This document shows, piece by piece, positions 32,624-42,373 of a DNA stretch of 64,000 nucleotides. The stretch comes from Bosea sp. F3-2 (GTDB lineage Bacteria > Pseudomonadota > Alphaproteobacteria > Rhizobiales > Beijerinckiaceae): assembly GCF_008253865.1 (NCBI RefSeq), contig NZ_CP042331.1, forward strand, positions 1,860,001 to 1,924,000, in the 5' to 3' direction. The position numbers and the translations under genes are program-made. Position 1 is the stretch's first letter; every line of letters begins with the position of its first letter. The notes below the pieces were generated by a model that saw only the letters and a list, made by a program, of their open reading frames with translations, was not told the DNA's origin and did no database searches.

Positions 32624-34635
32624 CAGAAGGCCTGTCCGATGCTGACATAGAGCGCGACCGGCTTGTCGCCCTTGCGCGGGTTGAGCGGCGCGGCGACATC
32701 GACGCGGATCGGCCCGATGCCGGTGTAGTAGCGCAGGCCCAAACCCGCGGCCATCTGCAGCTGCTGCTTGCCGTCCGGGAAGCTCGACTCGAAGGCCGTT
32801 CCGGCATCGAAGAAGGGCACGATGCCGATCGTATCGGTAATCTTGATGCGCGCCTCGGCCGAGAGCTCCAGCAGGCTGCGCCCGCCGACGACCTGATTGA
32901 ACGGCCCCAGCGGCGCAATGCTGCGATAGGCATAGCCGCGCACGGAACCGCCGCCGCCGGCGAAAAAGAGCCGCGTGGGCGGGATCTCGTTGAGGCTCGC
33001 GCCCAAGAGCGAGCCGAAGCCGATGCGGCCGGCGAGCACATAGCGCGCATCCTCATCGAGGGCGTAATAGGCGGAGATCGCTGCCTTGGTCTGGTAGATG
33101 CCGACGGTCGAGCCGAGGAAGGTCGGATAGGCGGCAAAAGAGGCCGCGGCCCGAATGCCGCGCGTCGGATCGAGCAGGCTGTCGGTCGAATCGTATTTCA
33201 CCGAGAGCGGGATGCCGACCAGCGTGTATGTGATCTGTCCGAGCACGTCGCTGGTCTGGCCACGTTCCACTTCGAGACCGGCCTGGACTGAGAAGGTGTC
33301 GCTGAAGCGACGCATGATCGCGGTGGTGACGTTGGCGTAGCGGGCCGTGTAGCCGCCATAGCGGTTGGTGCCGACACGCTCGCGCGTCGCGACGCCATCG
33401 ACCAGCCAGTCATAGCGGCTGCCGCCCAATGCCGGCTTCATGAAACTGAAGCCGAAGCGCCCGCCGATATCGGATTCCTCGAAATCTCCGAAACTCTTGA
33501 TCTTGGTGCCGTCAATGCGCGGCGTAAGGAAGATGCTGCCTTCGAGCCGCAGCCGCTCGGCGCCGCCGAACAGGTTGCGATGCTCCCAATAGGTCTTCAC
33601 CGCCGGGCCATCGATGGTCGAATAGCGGGCGGAGAAACCGAGCAGGCGCTTCGGCCGCTCGGTGACGTCGACGAAGATCGGCAGGTTACCGGCGCGGTCG
33701 AGCTTGTCGCCCTCGCGGATGCGGACGGAGCCGACAGCGGGAATCTTCGCGATCGAGCGACGCGTGTCGGCCAGCGCCTTGGGCGAATAGGGATCCCCAG
33801 GCTCGAGATAAATGAAGGAGCGCACGACAGCGGGCGGAATCTCGTCGGTCTGGCCGATCGTGATGTCGCCGAAGCCCGCCAGCGGGCCGGGATCGAGGAC
33901 ATAGGTGACATCCATGATGCCGGCGGCATGGTCGACGACCGGCCTGAGTTCGACAATTTTGGCGAGCGGGCGCGACTGGGCACGCATATAGTCGACCAAA
34001 GCCGCCTGCGCGCCGCGCAGCGCAGCCGAGGTCGCGGGCTCGCCCTCCTTCAGCTTCGAGACCTTGAGCGGGTTTGCGATCGCGGGCGGGCCGGGCTCGT
34101 CGCGCTCGACCACCTCGATCTTCCGCAGGCCGAAAACCTTGCCGGGCCGGACCCTGATGGTGATCGGCACCGCATCGCGATTGCGATGCGCCTCCAGCGC
34201 CCGGATCAAGGTCGCATTCGGCTCCAGCCCAAGCGTCAGCGAAACGCCGTCGACGACCATGGAGACGTCGGCGTTGAAATAGCCCTGCGACCAGAGCGCA
34301 TCGACGAGCGGGTTGAAATCGGCGGCCATCCGCCGCGCCAGCGTCTCACCGTCCGGCGGCGCATCCTGGCGCAGCCGATAAAGCAGCGAAGCGTCCTGCA
34401 GGGTACGGGTCAGCGTCTTGGCATCTTCGGCATCGCCGAGATCGAAGTCGAGCTTGTAGGGCAGACTCGACGCGTTCGCCGCCGGCGGCTCGTCCTTCTT
34501 GGTGAAGAGGCCGAACACATCCAGCGACGAAAGATCGAAAGCCCGGGCGGATTCAGCCTGCAGGCCCAGCAGTGTGGCAAACGCACAGCCGCCGCTCAAC
34601 GCGACAGCATGCCCTGCCCTACGCCACAACCGCAT
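32623..34635 (-). CDS. tamA: Translocation and assembly module subunit TamA (Omp85 family)
   Basis: TamA is an outer-membrane Omp85 beta-barrel that partners TamB. The 670-residue product has a signal peptide (VALSGGCAFATLLGLQAESARA), three POTRA-like domains (about 50-310) and a C-terminal 16-strand barrel. The barrel carries the Omp85 lid-loop motif FFAGGGGSVRGYAYRSI, and the protein ends with a terminal Phe (VALYVSIGQAF). The ATG at 34635 is preceded by GGAGGGCGG; a start 30 bases upstream would precede this RBS. The stop overlaps the tamB start (ATGA), so tamA-tamB is a coupled operon, as in most proteobacteria. Confidence 0.95.
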   Translation of the reverse strand: MRLWRRAGHAVALSGGCAFATLLGLQAESARAFDLSSLDVFGLFTKKDEPPAANASSLPYKLDFDLGDAEDAKTLTRTLQDASLLYRLRQDAPPDGETLARRMAADFNPLVDALWSQGYFNADVSMVVDGVSLTLGLEPNATLIRALEAHRNRDAVPITIRVRPGKVFGLRKIEVVERDEPGPPAIANPLKVSKLKEGEPATSAALRGAQAALVDYMRAQSRPLAKIVELRPVVDHAAGIMDVTYVLDPGPLAGFGDITIGQTDEIPPAVVRSFIYLEPGDPYSPKALADTRRSIAKIPAVGSVRIREGDKLDRAGNLPIFVDVTERPKRLLGFSARYSTIDGPAVKTYWEHRNLFGGAERLRLEGSIFLTPRIDGTKIKSFGDFEESDIGGRFGFSFMKPALGGSRYDWLVDGVATRERVGTNRYGGYTARYANVTTAIMRRFSDTFSVQAGLEVERGQTSDVLGQITYTLVGIPLSVKYDSTDSLLDPTRGIRAAASFAAYPTFLGSTVGIYQTKAAISAYYALDEDARYVLAGRIGFGSLLGASLNEIPPTRLFFAGGGGSVRGYAYRSIAPLGPFNQVVGGRSLLELSAEARIKITDTIGIVPFFDAGTAFESSFPDGKQQLQMAAGLGLRYYTGIGPIRVDVAAPLNPRKGDKPVALYVSIGQAF

Positions 34636-34903
34636 CCGCCCTCCAAAGCCACCCCCGCCACACAATCGAAACCGCGTCCGATACCCGCGCCATCATAAGG
34701 CGGGAGCGAGCATGCGCAATGCTCAAGGACCTGTAATCCCTCGGCCTGCGCGCCGGTTCCGGAAAACCCTGTCGTGAAAAGCCTAAGCATTGGTTTTCAA
34801 GGCTCTGAAGGTTAATAACTGAATCTCTCTGCCGTTGCCGGTTGCGCTATCGGGCTGAACACCGTTGATCCCTCGTCAGAACGAACTGCGATAGACGCTC
34901 AGC

Positions 34904-36172
34904 ATGCCCGGCACCATCCTGCTGCTCACGCAAGCCCTGATCTATTTCGGCGTCATGGCCGCGCTCTTCCGGCTGCGCCACCTGATGGGGCTCGGCGCCT
35001 TCCTCTGCGCGCTCGGCGTGATGCACTTCCTGGAGACCTATCTCGCCGCGGTCTTCTTCATCGAGCTGCCCTTCGGCCTGCTCTCGCCGGGCTCGACCGT
35101 ACTGTTCTCCGGCAAGCTCGCCATCATCCTGCTGTTCTACATCCGGGAAGACGCCGAGACGGTGCGGCAGCCGATCTACGGGCTATTGATCGGCAATTTC
35201 CTGATGGTCGCGCTGGTGGCGACGCTCAGGCTCTACGGCCCGCCGGTCACGCTGCCCGGCTACAATCCGGACCTCGTCCTGATCGATCAGATGGGCGCGC
35301 TGATGGTCTGGGGCACGACGCTGCTCTTCATCGATTCCATCGCGCTGATCCTGTTCTACGAGCGGCTGCGCCTGCTGTTGCCGCGATCGCTCGTCCTGCG
35401 CTCCTGCCTGAGCCTGGCGATCATCCTGACCTTCGATCAGGCCGGCTTCTTCATCGGCCTGCATATGGTGACCGGTACGCCGCTCAGCGCGCTCTTCGGC
35501 GGCTGGGTGGCGAAAATGGGCGCCGCCGCGACCTATGCCGTACTGATGGGTCTCTATCTCAATTTGTTCGAACGCCAGACGCCGGAACTTGCGCCGCAGC
35601 CGCTTTCGGACATCTTCCAAAAGCTGACCTACCGGCACAAATACGAGGAACTGCTCGGCAAGAGCGGCCGCGACGCCCTCACCGGCGCCCTGACCCGAGA
35701 ACGCTTCGAGACGCTCGGCCAGACCATTCTGGCGCGAGGCCTCGCGACGCAACGGGCCGTCAGCCTCGCGATCCTCGATGTCGATCACTTCAAGAGCATC
35801 AACGACCGCTACGGTCATGTCGTCGGCGACGAGGTGCTGCGGCGCGTCGTGGAATGCCTGCGCGCGGAAATCCGCGGCGACGATCTCGTCTTCCGCTATG
35901 GCGGCGAGGAATTCGTCGTGCTTTGCGAGAACATGTCGCATCCCGCGGCACTGGTTTCCGCAGAGCGGATGCGGGTCGCCGTCCACCACACCCTGGCGCA
36001 GGAATTCGCCGCGGCGCCGACGGTCAGCATCGGCGTCGCTACCTTCCCCGACGATGCGAAGGACATTCGCGGCCTCGTCGCCCATGCCGATGCGCATCTC
36101 TACGAAGCCAAGCGGCAGGGACGCGACCGCGTCGTCGGCAACGAGACAGCGCCACAGGAACTGGGCGCCTAG
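34904..36172 (+). CDS. Membrane-bound diguanylate cyclase (GGDEF domain)
   Basis: GGDEF enzymes make cyclic di-GMP from two GTP. The 422-residue product has about six or seven hydrophobic helices in its first 220 residues, including FGVMAALFRLRHLMGLGAFL, then a GGDEF domain (about 255-415). The active-site loop is RYGGEEF, with metal-binding ILDVDHFKSINDRYGH. The allosteric I-site RGDD lies five residues before GGEEF, so product inhibition is likely intact. The N-terminal membrane region is a VUT-like or MASE-like sensor that I could not assign to a named family. It is monocistronic by orientation. Confidence 0.9.
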   Translation: MPGTILLLTQALIYFGVMAALFRLRHLMGLGAFLCALGVMHFLETYLAAVFFIELPFGLLSPGSTVLFSGKLAIILLFYIREDAETVRQPIYGLLIGNFLMVALVATLRLYGPPVTLPGYNPDLVLIDQMGALMVWGTTLLFIDSIALILFYERLRLLLPRSLVLRSCLSLAIILTFDQAGFFIGLHMVTGTPLSALFGGWVAKMGAAATYAVLMGLYLNLFERQTPELAPQPLSDIFQKLTYRHKYEELLGKSGRDALTGALTRERFETLGQTILARGLATQRAVSLAILDVDHFKSINDRYGHVVGDEVLRRVVECLRAEIRGDDLVFRYGGEEFVVLCENMSHPAALVSAERMRVAVHHTLAQEFAAAPTVSIGVATFPDDAKDIRGLVAHADAHLYEAKRQGRDRVVGNETAPQELGA

Positions 36173-36224
36173 CGCCTGCGGAAGAGAAGGCGGCGGCAGC
36201 GCATACGCCCGCCGCCCTGGTTTC

Positions 36225-36980
36225 CTATCGAAGCGTCAGAGAAACCGTCGCCAGCGGCGAGAGCTTCGTCACGACCTCGCCCCTGCCGGGCGAGAGCACG
36301 CCGCCGCAGAGGCTGCCGGTGGTGATGATTTGCCCCGCGCGCAGGCTGCCGAGATTGTCCTGCTTGCGATTGGCCCAGGCCAGGAAGGGCACCATCGGAT
36401 CGCCATTGCCGTGGACGGCGGGCTGATCGTAGATCGTCACGCCGTTGAGCGAGATGAAGCAGCCCAGGCCGGTGAGGTCATCGAGTGTCCTGATGTCGAC
36501 CTCCGGGCCGAGGAAATAGCCGCCATGGCCCATCGCATCGGCGAGCCAGAGCGGAAAGGCGACCTTGCCGAACCAGTTGGCGAGGCGGCTCTCGACGATC
36601 TCGATGCCGAGATAGGCCTTGTCGCAGCAGGCGAGCAGCTCCGCCCGCGAATAGGGCTGGGCCGGGCGGAAAGGCACGTCGCGCGCGAGCCGAAGCGCGA
36701 GCTCGATCTCGATGCGCAGCTCCGCCCCGATGGCGCCTTCATAGACGTCACCCGGCGCGGGATAGGGGCCAGGCATCAGGCCCGCGATTGGCGTGCCGTC
36801 CTCGGCGATGCCGACCTTCCAGCCGGCTTCCGGCAGGTTGAGTGCCCGGCCGACGGCCGCCTGCGTCGCATGACCATCGGCAAGCGTCTCGGGAACCGGC
36901 AAAGTCGCCGTCTCGATCAGGGAGCGGCCGCGGCGGGCCCGGACGAGCGCATCACGCACGGTCTCGACAGTGGTCGGCAT
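36225..36980 (-). CDS. 2-keto-4-pentenoate hydratase-like protein (fumarylacetoacetase superfamily)
   Basis: Members hydrate 2-hydroxypenta-2,4-dienoate to 4-hydroxy-2-oxovalerate in aromatic meta-cleavage pathways, or act as related decarboxylases. The 251-residue product has the GWKVGIA segment, the metal-binding acidic positions in IEIELALRLARDVP and AYLGIEIVESRL, and the C-terminal AGQIITTGSLCGGVL, which is characteristic of the MhpD/HpcG group. No other meta-cleavage genes are nearby, so the physiological substrate is uncertain. It is convergent with the diguanylate cyclase gene. Confidence 0.85.
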   Translation of the reverse strand: MPTTVETVRDALVRARRGRSLIETATLPVPETLADGHATQAAVGRALNLPEAGWKVGIAEDGTPIAGLMPGPYPAPGDVYEGAIGAELRIEIELALRLARDVPFRPAQPYSRAELLACCDKAYLGIEIVESRLANWFGKVAFPLWLADAMGHGGYFLGPEVDIRTLDDLTGLGCFISLNGVTIYDQPAVHGNGDPMVPFLAWANRKQDNLGSLRAGQIITTGSLCGGVLSPGRGEVVTKLSPLATVSLTLR

Positions 36981-37112
36981 GGAATTCCCTCAGCATCGGG
37001 CAAGGCGGAGCGCCTTCGCCCCTGCTAGCGCAGCGCCCAGAATGCGACAAGGCGCGCTGCGGCGAGTCACCCATGCGATGGAACCTCCGGCCTTCTTCGC
37101 GGTTGCCGAAAC

Positions 37113-37637
37113 ATGATCTCCAAGCATCACCGTTTTCCGGGAGCGGCTGCGCTCGGCCTTGTCGCACTAGCCCTGCTCGCCTGCGGAAGCGCCCACGCCC
37201 AGCAGCCCATCCCCGCGCAAGACTTCGTCACGCAGACGGCGGTCGCGAACATGTTCGGCGTGGAGTCCGCGACGCTCGCCCTGCACAAGAGCAGCTCCCC
37301 GGCGATCAAGGATTTCGCCCATCGCCTTGCGGACGACCATGCTGCGGCGACGAGCAGCCTGCGCCGCATCATCGCCAAGCGCTCCGACATTGCTCTTCCC
37401 GACCGTCCGGACGGCAAGCATCTCGACCTGCTGCGTGACCTCGCCGACAAGCAGGGCGCCGATTTCGACAGAGCCTATGTCGACGCCCAGCGCAGCGCGC
37501 ACCACGAATCTACCGCGCTGATGGAACGCTATGCCAGCGAGGGCACCGATCCCGAGCTCAAGGGCTTCGCTGCCCAGACACTGCCGGTGTTCCGTGAGCT
37601 CGACCGGAAGGCCAGGGAATTGCCGGCGACGCCTTAG
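37113..37637 (+). CDS. DUF4142 domain-containing periplasmic protein
   Basis: The 174-residue product has a signal peptide with a lipoprotein-like LLACGSAHA end and a four-helix ferritin-like DUF4142 domain. Its typical patterns are QDFVTQTAVANMFGVESATL, IKDFAHRLADDHAAATSSL, FDRAYVDAQRSAHHESTALM and PELKGFAAQTLPVFREL. The ACGS motif could allow lipidation, but cleavage after AHA is equally plausible. DUF4142 proteins have no settled function; some are linked to stress. It stands alone between genes of the opposite strand. Confidence 0.88.
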   Translation: MISKHHRFPGAAALGLVALALLACGSAHAQQPIPAQDFVTQTAVANMFGVESATLALHKSSSPAIKDFAHRLADDHAAATSSLRRIIAKRSDIALPDRPDGKHLDLLRDLADKQGADFDRAYVDAQRSAHHESTALMERYASEGTDPELKGFAAQTLPVFRELDRKARELPATP

Positions 37638-37655
37638 AACGGTTGGGCTCTTCCG

Positions 37656-38921
37656 TCAGGCCTTCGACCGCCGGGTCGCCTCGCGTTCGTAGACTGCCAG
37701 GAAGGCCTTGCCCATCAAGGAGCTTTCCGCCCCGATCAGCGTCCGGAGCACCTCGGCCCGGATCGCCTGAATCTGCCCGTCGTCCGGCATGGCGGCACCA
37801 GCGAGCTCAGCGAGTTCGACAGCCAGCCGTGCCTGCCCCTGCCCGGCGAGCGCAAGGGCACGCTCGGCCAGCTTGTCCGCACCACCGGCGAGCCCGGCGA
37901 GTTCCGCTGCCAGCTCCGCCGTCTGGGCCGGCTTGAGATGGGCTGCGTTCCCATCGAACCAGCCCGCATAGAAGTGATAGATGCCCCGGACAAGGAACTC
38001 CGGGTCGTCGTATTTCGCGAGGAGATAGGGCTTCGCGAGATATTCCGCGGGCACCTTCACGCCACGCAGGATCTCGTCGAGCGTGGCGCCCCGGTTCAGC
38101 AGTGCGAGCGTCTCGCGCACCAGATGCTCGAGCGCCTCAGCGCCGTCCCGGAGCATCTGCCCTGCCCGTTCTTCTCCGAAAACCACTGGCCCGTGGCCGG
38201 GGATGAGCACGGCCGGCTCAAGCTGCTCCATCCGTCGCAAGGCCGCGGCCCATTCGGCCGCATAGCGCTGCACCTTGCGCGGGTTGCCGGCGTTGGGGAA
38301 CACCCAGATTACGAAGTCGCCGCTCGCCAGAACCCGGCGCTCCGGCAGCCAGACGAAGGTAGCGTCATCCGTCTCGCCCCGGCCGTGGAAGAGATCGATC
38401 TGCTCGCCGCCAATGAAGAGGGACATGCGGTCGTCATAGACCTCGTCCGGTCGACGTTGGCCGATCGGATAGACATATCCCGGCTTGTTGAACTGCTGTC
38501 CCTGAACGAGGCTGTTGAAGCCGTGCGTGTCCTCGTAGCGCTGCATGCGCCGCGCGACATTGCGATGGGCGATGATCCGCGGGCGCGGAAGCCCGCGCCT
38601 CTCAGCCTCCGCGTCGATGACCGTGATGCCGCTGGTATGGTCGATATGGCCATGGGTGAAGATCACCGTGTGGATCGGCGCGTCATCCCAGGAGCGGATG
38701 ACGTCGAGCGTCTGCTGCGCCGTCTCCGGCTTGGCGGTATCGATCAGCACCAGCCCCTCGCTGGTCCGGATCGCCGTTACGCTGCCGCAGAAATAGGTCG
38801 TGTGGACCGTGATGATGTTCTCCGCGACATGGGTGATGGCGCCGTGCGAGACCGCCGCGGTCCATTCCTCCATCGCGGCGCTGCCATTCCACAGCCGCTC
38901 GAACAGCGCGTCCTGAGTCAT
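37656..38921 (-). CDS. MBL-fold metallo-hydrolase, alkyl sulfatase-like
   Basis: The 421-residue product has a metallo-beta-lactamase domain with the zinc motif FTHGHIDHTSG (HxHxDH). Later metal ligands lie around ERRVLASGDFVIW and LIPGHGPVV. The alkyl-sulfatase dimerisation region (FLVRGIYHFYAGWFDGNAAH) follows, with a helical tail (QTAELAAELAGLAGGADKLA). The SCP2-like C-terminal domain of full SdsA1-type sulfatases is missing, so it is a short member whose substrate may differ. The ATG at 38921 has GGAGAG upstream; a frame extending to 39065 adds an arginine-rich, probably untranslated leader. Confidence 0.85.
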   Translation of the reverse strand: MTQDALFERLWNGSAAMEEWTAAVSHGAITHVAENIITVHTTYFCGSVTAIRTSEGLVLIDTAKPETAQQTLDVIRSWDDAPIHTVIFTHGHIDHTSGITVIDAEAERRGLPRPRIIAHRNVARRMQRYEDTHGFNSLVQGQQFNKPGYVYPIGQRRPDEVYDDRMSLFIGGEQIDLFHGRGETDDATFVWLPERRVLASGDFVIWVFPNAGNPRKVQRYAAEWAAALRRMEQLEPAVLIPGHGPVVFGEERAGQMLRDGAEALEHLVRETLALLNRGATLDEILRGVKVPAEYLAKPYLLAKYDDPEFLVRGIYHFYAGWFDGNAAHLKPAQTAELAAELAGLAGGADKLAERALALAGQGQARLAVELAELAGAAMPDDGQIQAIRAEVLRTLIGAESSLMGKAFLAVYEREATRRSKA

Positions 38922-39191
38922 TCGAACCTCTCCGCCATCCGCCTGCTTCGCCCGGTATCGCTCGCATATAGCCGCGATCTCATCAAACGAACCGCCGCCA
39001 GCCGATGTCAGTGACCGCAGCAGATCGAACGACCCGCGTCGCCTGCGCTTCTCCCCTCTGGACATCCCGGCCCAAAGCCGCGCAAGAAGCGAGTGCTTGC
39101 GCAGCGTCAGGGTCCCTTAGACGCCGTGCACAACGCTCTCGTCGATGGAAATGAGCCGGCGAAGAAGAAACGGCTTGGGAGGAGTTAGGGA

Positions 39192-40328
39192 ATGAAATCG
39201 CTCTGGGTCATGGCCGCCGCGCTTGGCGCCGCCCTCAGCCTGCCCGCACAGGCGCAGGACAAGGTCAAGCTGATTGACGTCATCGAATTGTCGGGCGCGG
39301 GCGCCGCCGCCGGCACGAACTGGAAGAATGGCGCCGAGATGGCCGCCGCCGACATCAACGCCAAGGGCGGCATCCTCGGCAAGCAGATCGAGATCGTCCA
39401 TTACGACACGCAGACCAATCCCGGTAACACCCGCGCCGCCGTGCAGCGCGGCATCGATGAAGGCGCCTATGCCATCCTCGGCCCGATCTTCTCCGGCCCG
39501 ATCGGCGCCTCCATGCAGATCTCGCAGCGCGCCGAAGTCGCCCAGATCGTCGGCGGCGAGGCAGCCGGCTTCACCCGGCAGGGCAACCCCTACATCTTCC
39601 GCACCTCGATCAGCCAGGCGGCGGCGATGCCGAAGATCGCCAAATACATGAAGGATACGCTCAAGGCTGGCTCGATCGCCGTGGTCTGGGTCAACAACGA
39701 CTTCGGCAAGGGCGGGCGCGACACCATCCTGCCCGAGCTCGAAAAGGCCGGCATCAAGGTCGCCGTCGACGTCTCGACCGAGCAGGGCCAGGCCGATTTC
39801 ACAGCCGATGCAATCAAGGTGAAGAATGCCAATGCCGACGCAGTCTTCGTCTATCTGAACGAGGAAGAGAGCGCCCGCTTCCTGCGCGCCGCCAAGCAGC
39901 AGGGCATCACCAAGCCGATGATCGGCGAGACGACGCTGCTCGGCGCCAAGGTGCTGGAACTCGCCGGCGACGCCGCCAACGGCGCCAAGGGCCATGTCGG
40001 CCTCTCGACCGATGCGCCGATCCCGGCTCTGCAGGAGTTCGGCAAGCGCTACCGCGAGAAATACGGCTTCTCCTCGGACCATAACGGCATCAAGGGCTAC
40101 ATGGCCGTCTTCATGGTGAAATGGGCGACCGAAAAGCAGAAGAAGCTCGACAAGAAAGGGCTCGCCGACACACTGCGCGGCGCCTCCATCAAGGCGAGCG
40201 AGGAACCCGGCATCCTGATCGACACCGTGATCGAGCAGAACGGCGATCTCGACCGCGAAAGCTTCCTCGCCGAGGTCGTGAACGGCAAGCAGGTGATCAA
40301 CACGACGCTGCCGAAGATCAAACAGTAA
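39192..40328 (+). CDS. livK: ABC transporter substrate-binding protein, branched-chain amino acid type
   Basis: This is the periplasmic binding protein of a HAAT-type ABC importer. The 378-residue product has a signal peptide (MKSLWVMAAALGAALSLPAQ, cut after AQA) and a two-lobed type I periplasmic fold: VKLIDVIELSGAGAAAGTNW, AAADINAKGGILGKQIEIV, AILGPIFSGPIGASMQISQ and VVWVNNDFGKGGRD. GGAGGAG lies upstream. It is the first gene of the liv-type operon, separated from the permease gene by a palindromic repeat, which may help set its excess expression. Ligand specificity (leucine-type, amide or aromatic acid) is not readable. Confidence 0.92.
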   Translation: MKSLWVMAAALGAALSLPAQAQDKVKLIDVIELSGAGAAAGTNWKNGAEMAAADINAKGGILGKQIEIVHYDTQTNPGNTRAAVQRGIDEGAYAILGPIFSGPIGASMQISQRAEVAQIVGGEAAGFTRQGNPYIFRTSISQAAAMPKIAKYMKDTLKAGSIAVVWVNNDFGKGGRDTILPELEKAGIKVAVDVSTEQGQADFTADAIKVKNANADAVFVYLNEEESARFLRAAKQQGITKPMIGETTLLGAKVLELAGDAANGAKGHVGLSTDAPIPALQEFGKRYREKYGFSSDHNGIKGYMAVFMVKWATEKQKKLDKKGLADTLRGASIKASEEPGILIDTVIEQNGDLDRESFLAEVVNGKQVINTTLPKIKQ

Positions 40329-40348
40329 GCAGCCGTTTCGCCCTCGAC

Positions 40349-40442
40349 ATAATCCCGGGCGAGCAGCGCTCGACCCGGGATCCATCGAAGGGCGTCGCGG
40401 CTGCATGGATCCCGGATCTCGCTTCGCTTCGTCCGGGATGAC
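40349..40442. repeat. GTCATTCC-type palindromic repeat between livK and livH
   Basis: The element has stems AATCCCGGGC near its start and GTCCGGGATGAC at its end, with the internal pair GGGATCCATCG/GCATGGATCCC. It fills most of the 162-bp gap between the binding-protein and permease genes. Confidence 0.85.
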
Positions 40443-40490
40443 GCGCGCGAATTGAACACGCAACGCTCTCCAACCAAGCGCACAACCGCC

Positions 40491-41369
40491 ATGGCCGAAT
40501 TCATCGCCTATCTCATCGCTGGCATCGCCACGGGCGCGATCTACGCGCTCGCCGCGATCGGCTTCACGCTGGTCTGGCAGACCTCGCAGACGATCAACTT
40601 CGCCCAGGGCGAGTTCGTCATGCTGCCGGCGGTGCTGATCCTGCTCGCGGTCAAGCTCTTCGACCTGCCGCTCTGGGCCGGAGGCCTGATCGGCATCGCG
40701 GTCTTCCTGCTGGTCTTCGGCGCCGGCTTCAAGCTCGTGGTCGTCGACCCGATGATCAAGCACGGCGTGCTGCCGCTCGCCATCGCCACCATGGCGCTGT
40801 CGATCATCATGAAGGAAGGCGCCAAGGACGGCTTCTCGGCCGAGGCGCAAAGCTTCCCATCGCTGGTGCCGACGGACATGGTCAACCTGCTCGGCGCCGC
40901 GATCTCGCTGCAGCATCTCGCGATCATCGTCGTCGCCTTTGCGGCCATCGGCCTGCTGCAATGGTTCGTCGGCGGCACGAAGCTCGGCCGGCAGATGCAG
41001 GCGACGGCCCAGAACCCCACGGTCGCGCGCATCCTCGGCATCCCCGTCGAGCGGATGGTGCTGCTCACCTTTCTGCTCAACGCCGCGCTCGCCGTCGTCG
41101 CCTCGCTGCTGATCTCGCCGATCTATCTGGCGAAATTCTCGAACGGCGAAACCATCGGCCTCTTCGCTTTCATCGCCGCCATCGTCGGCGGCTTCAACCA
41201 AGTGCGGGGTGCGCTCGTCGGAGGCATCCTGATCGGCGTCGCGGATTCGCTTGCCGCCGCCTATATCTCGACGCAATACCGGCTCGCGGTGCCGCTGGTG
41301 CTGCTGGTAGCCATCATCCTGATCAAGCCGGAAGGGTTGATGGGCCGCAAGGAGGAGCGCCGCGTATGA
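40491..41369 (+). CDS. livH: Branched-chain amino acid ABC transporter permease LivH
   Basis: This is an inner-membrane permease subunit. The 292-residue product has about eight transmembrane segments and the family start AYLIAGIATGAIYALAAIGF, followed by VWQTSQTINFAQGEFVMLPA. Further signatures are GRQMQATAQNPTVARILGI (the cytoplasmic coupling loop contacting the ATPase) and FIAAIVGGFNQVRGALVGGI. The ATG at 40491 was chosen; a TTG at 40452 in frame is less likely. The stop overlaps the livM start (ATGA). Confidence 0.93.
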   Translation: MAEFIAYLIAGIATGAIYALAAIGFTLVWQTSQTINFAQGEFVMLPAVLILLAVKLFDLPLWAGGLIGIAVFLLVFGAGFKLVVVDPMIKHGVLPLAIATMALSIIMKEGAKDGFSAEAQSFPSLVPTDMVNLLGAAISLQHLAIIVVAFAAIGLLQWFVGGTKLGRQMQATAQNPTVARILGIPVERMVLLTFLLNAALAVVASLLISPIYLAKFSNGETIGLFAFIAAIVGGFNQVRGALVGGILIGVADSLAAAYISTQYRLAVPLVLLVAIILIKPEGLMGRKEERRV

Positions 41370-42373
41370 GCGCCCCTGCCCTGCAAACCTCCGCCGCTTC
41401 GCCGCGCCGCTCCACCCGCCGGATCGACGCCGCGCTGATCGCGTTCTTGATCGGCGCCGTCGTCCTCTGGTTCGCGCCGGTCGGCATGGGCCGTTACGGC
41501 ACCTATGTGCTCTCGCTCTGGCTGGTGATGAGCATCGGCGTGATGGGGCTCAACCTCACGCTCGGCTATGCCGGCCAGAGCTCGCTGGCGCAGGCCGCCT
41601 TCATAGGGCTCGGCGCCTACAGCACCGCGATCCTGACCACGAAATACGGCGTGAACTGGTATGCCGCCTTCGGCCTCTCGGGCCTGCTCACCTTCGCGGT
41701 CGGCATCCTGCTCGGCTTCCCGGCGCTGCGGGTGCGCACGCATTACCTCGCCTTCGTCACCCTCGCCTTCTCGACGCTGATCTGGCTCGTCCTGCGCAAC
41801 GAGCAGTGGCTGACCGGCGGCGTCTTCGGCATCTCCAACATCAACCGGCCGGAGTTCTTCGGCATCAAGCTGTTCGGCGCGCTGGAATTCCACCGCTTCG
41901 TCGTCGTCGTCACGCTGATCCTTTCGCTGGCGCTGTGGTGGCTGATCCGCTCACCCTGGGGCCGCGCCTTCACGGCGCTGCGCGAGAACCCGGTCCGGGC
42001 TGCAAGCCTCGGCGTCGATACCCGCGCCTACACGCTGCTCGCCTTCGCCATCGGCTCGGCCTATGGCGGCTTCGCCGGCTCGCTCTATGCGCCGCTGGTC
42101 GAGTTCATCGACCCCTCCCCGTTCTCATTGTCGCAGAGCCTGTTCCTGCTGCTGATGGTGGTCGCGGGCGGCGCCGGCTATCTCTTCGGCCCCTTCGTCG
42201 GCGCGCTGCTCGGCGTCGTCCTGCCGGAATGGCTGCGTTTCGCCGGCTCGCTCTACCTCATCATCTTCGCGGCCATCGTGCTCGCGCTGCTGGTCGTCTG
42301 CCCGCAGGGCATCAGCGGCCTCGTTGAGCGCGGCTGGGCCGCATTGCGGCGCAAGGCGGGAGGCGCGCCATGA
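41366..42373 (+). CDS. livM: Branched-chain amino acid ABC transporter permease LivM
   Basis: This is the second permease subunit. The 335-residue product has about nine transmembrane segments with LNLTLGYAGQSSLAQAAFIG, GFPALRVRTHYLAFVTLAFS, the coupling-loop segment GRAFTALRENPVRAASLGV and the C-terminal LFLLLMVVAGGAGYLFGPF. The ATG is embedded in the livH stop (ATGA) with GGAGGAGCG upstream, and its own stop overlaps livG in the same way, so H, M and G are translated as a coupled block. Confidence 0.94.
   Translation: MSAPALQTSAASPRRSTRRIDAALIAFLIGAVVLWFAPVGMGRYGTYVLSLWLVMSIGVMGLNLTLGYAGQSSLAQAAFIGLGAYSTAILTTKYGVNWYAAFGLSGLLTFAVGILLGFPALRVRTHYLAFVTLAFSTLIWLVLRNEQWLTGGVFGISNINRPEFFGIKLFGALEFHRFVVVVTLILSLALWWLIRSPWGRAFTALRENPVRAASLGVDTRAYTLLAFAIGSAYGGFAGSLYAPLVEFIDPSPFSLSQSLFLLLMVVAGGAGYLFGPFVGALLGVVLPEWLRFAGSLYLIIFAAIVLALLVVCPQGISGLVERGWAALRRKAGGAP

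Noticed and set aside
39117..41276. 719-codon minus-strand frame opposite livK-livH
   Set aside because: Antisense shadow of two conserved transporter genes; composition is Asp/Arg/His-rich.
40961..41365. Upstream extension of livM
   Set aside because: It overlaps livH in another frame; the ATGA junction at 41366 with a good RBS is the natural start.
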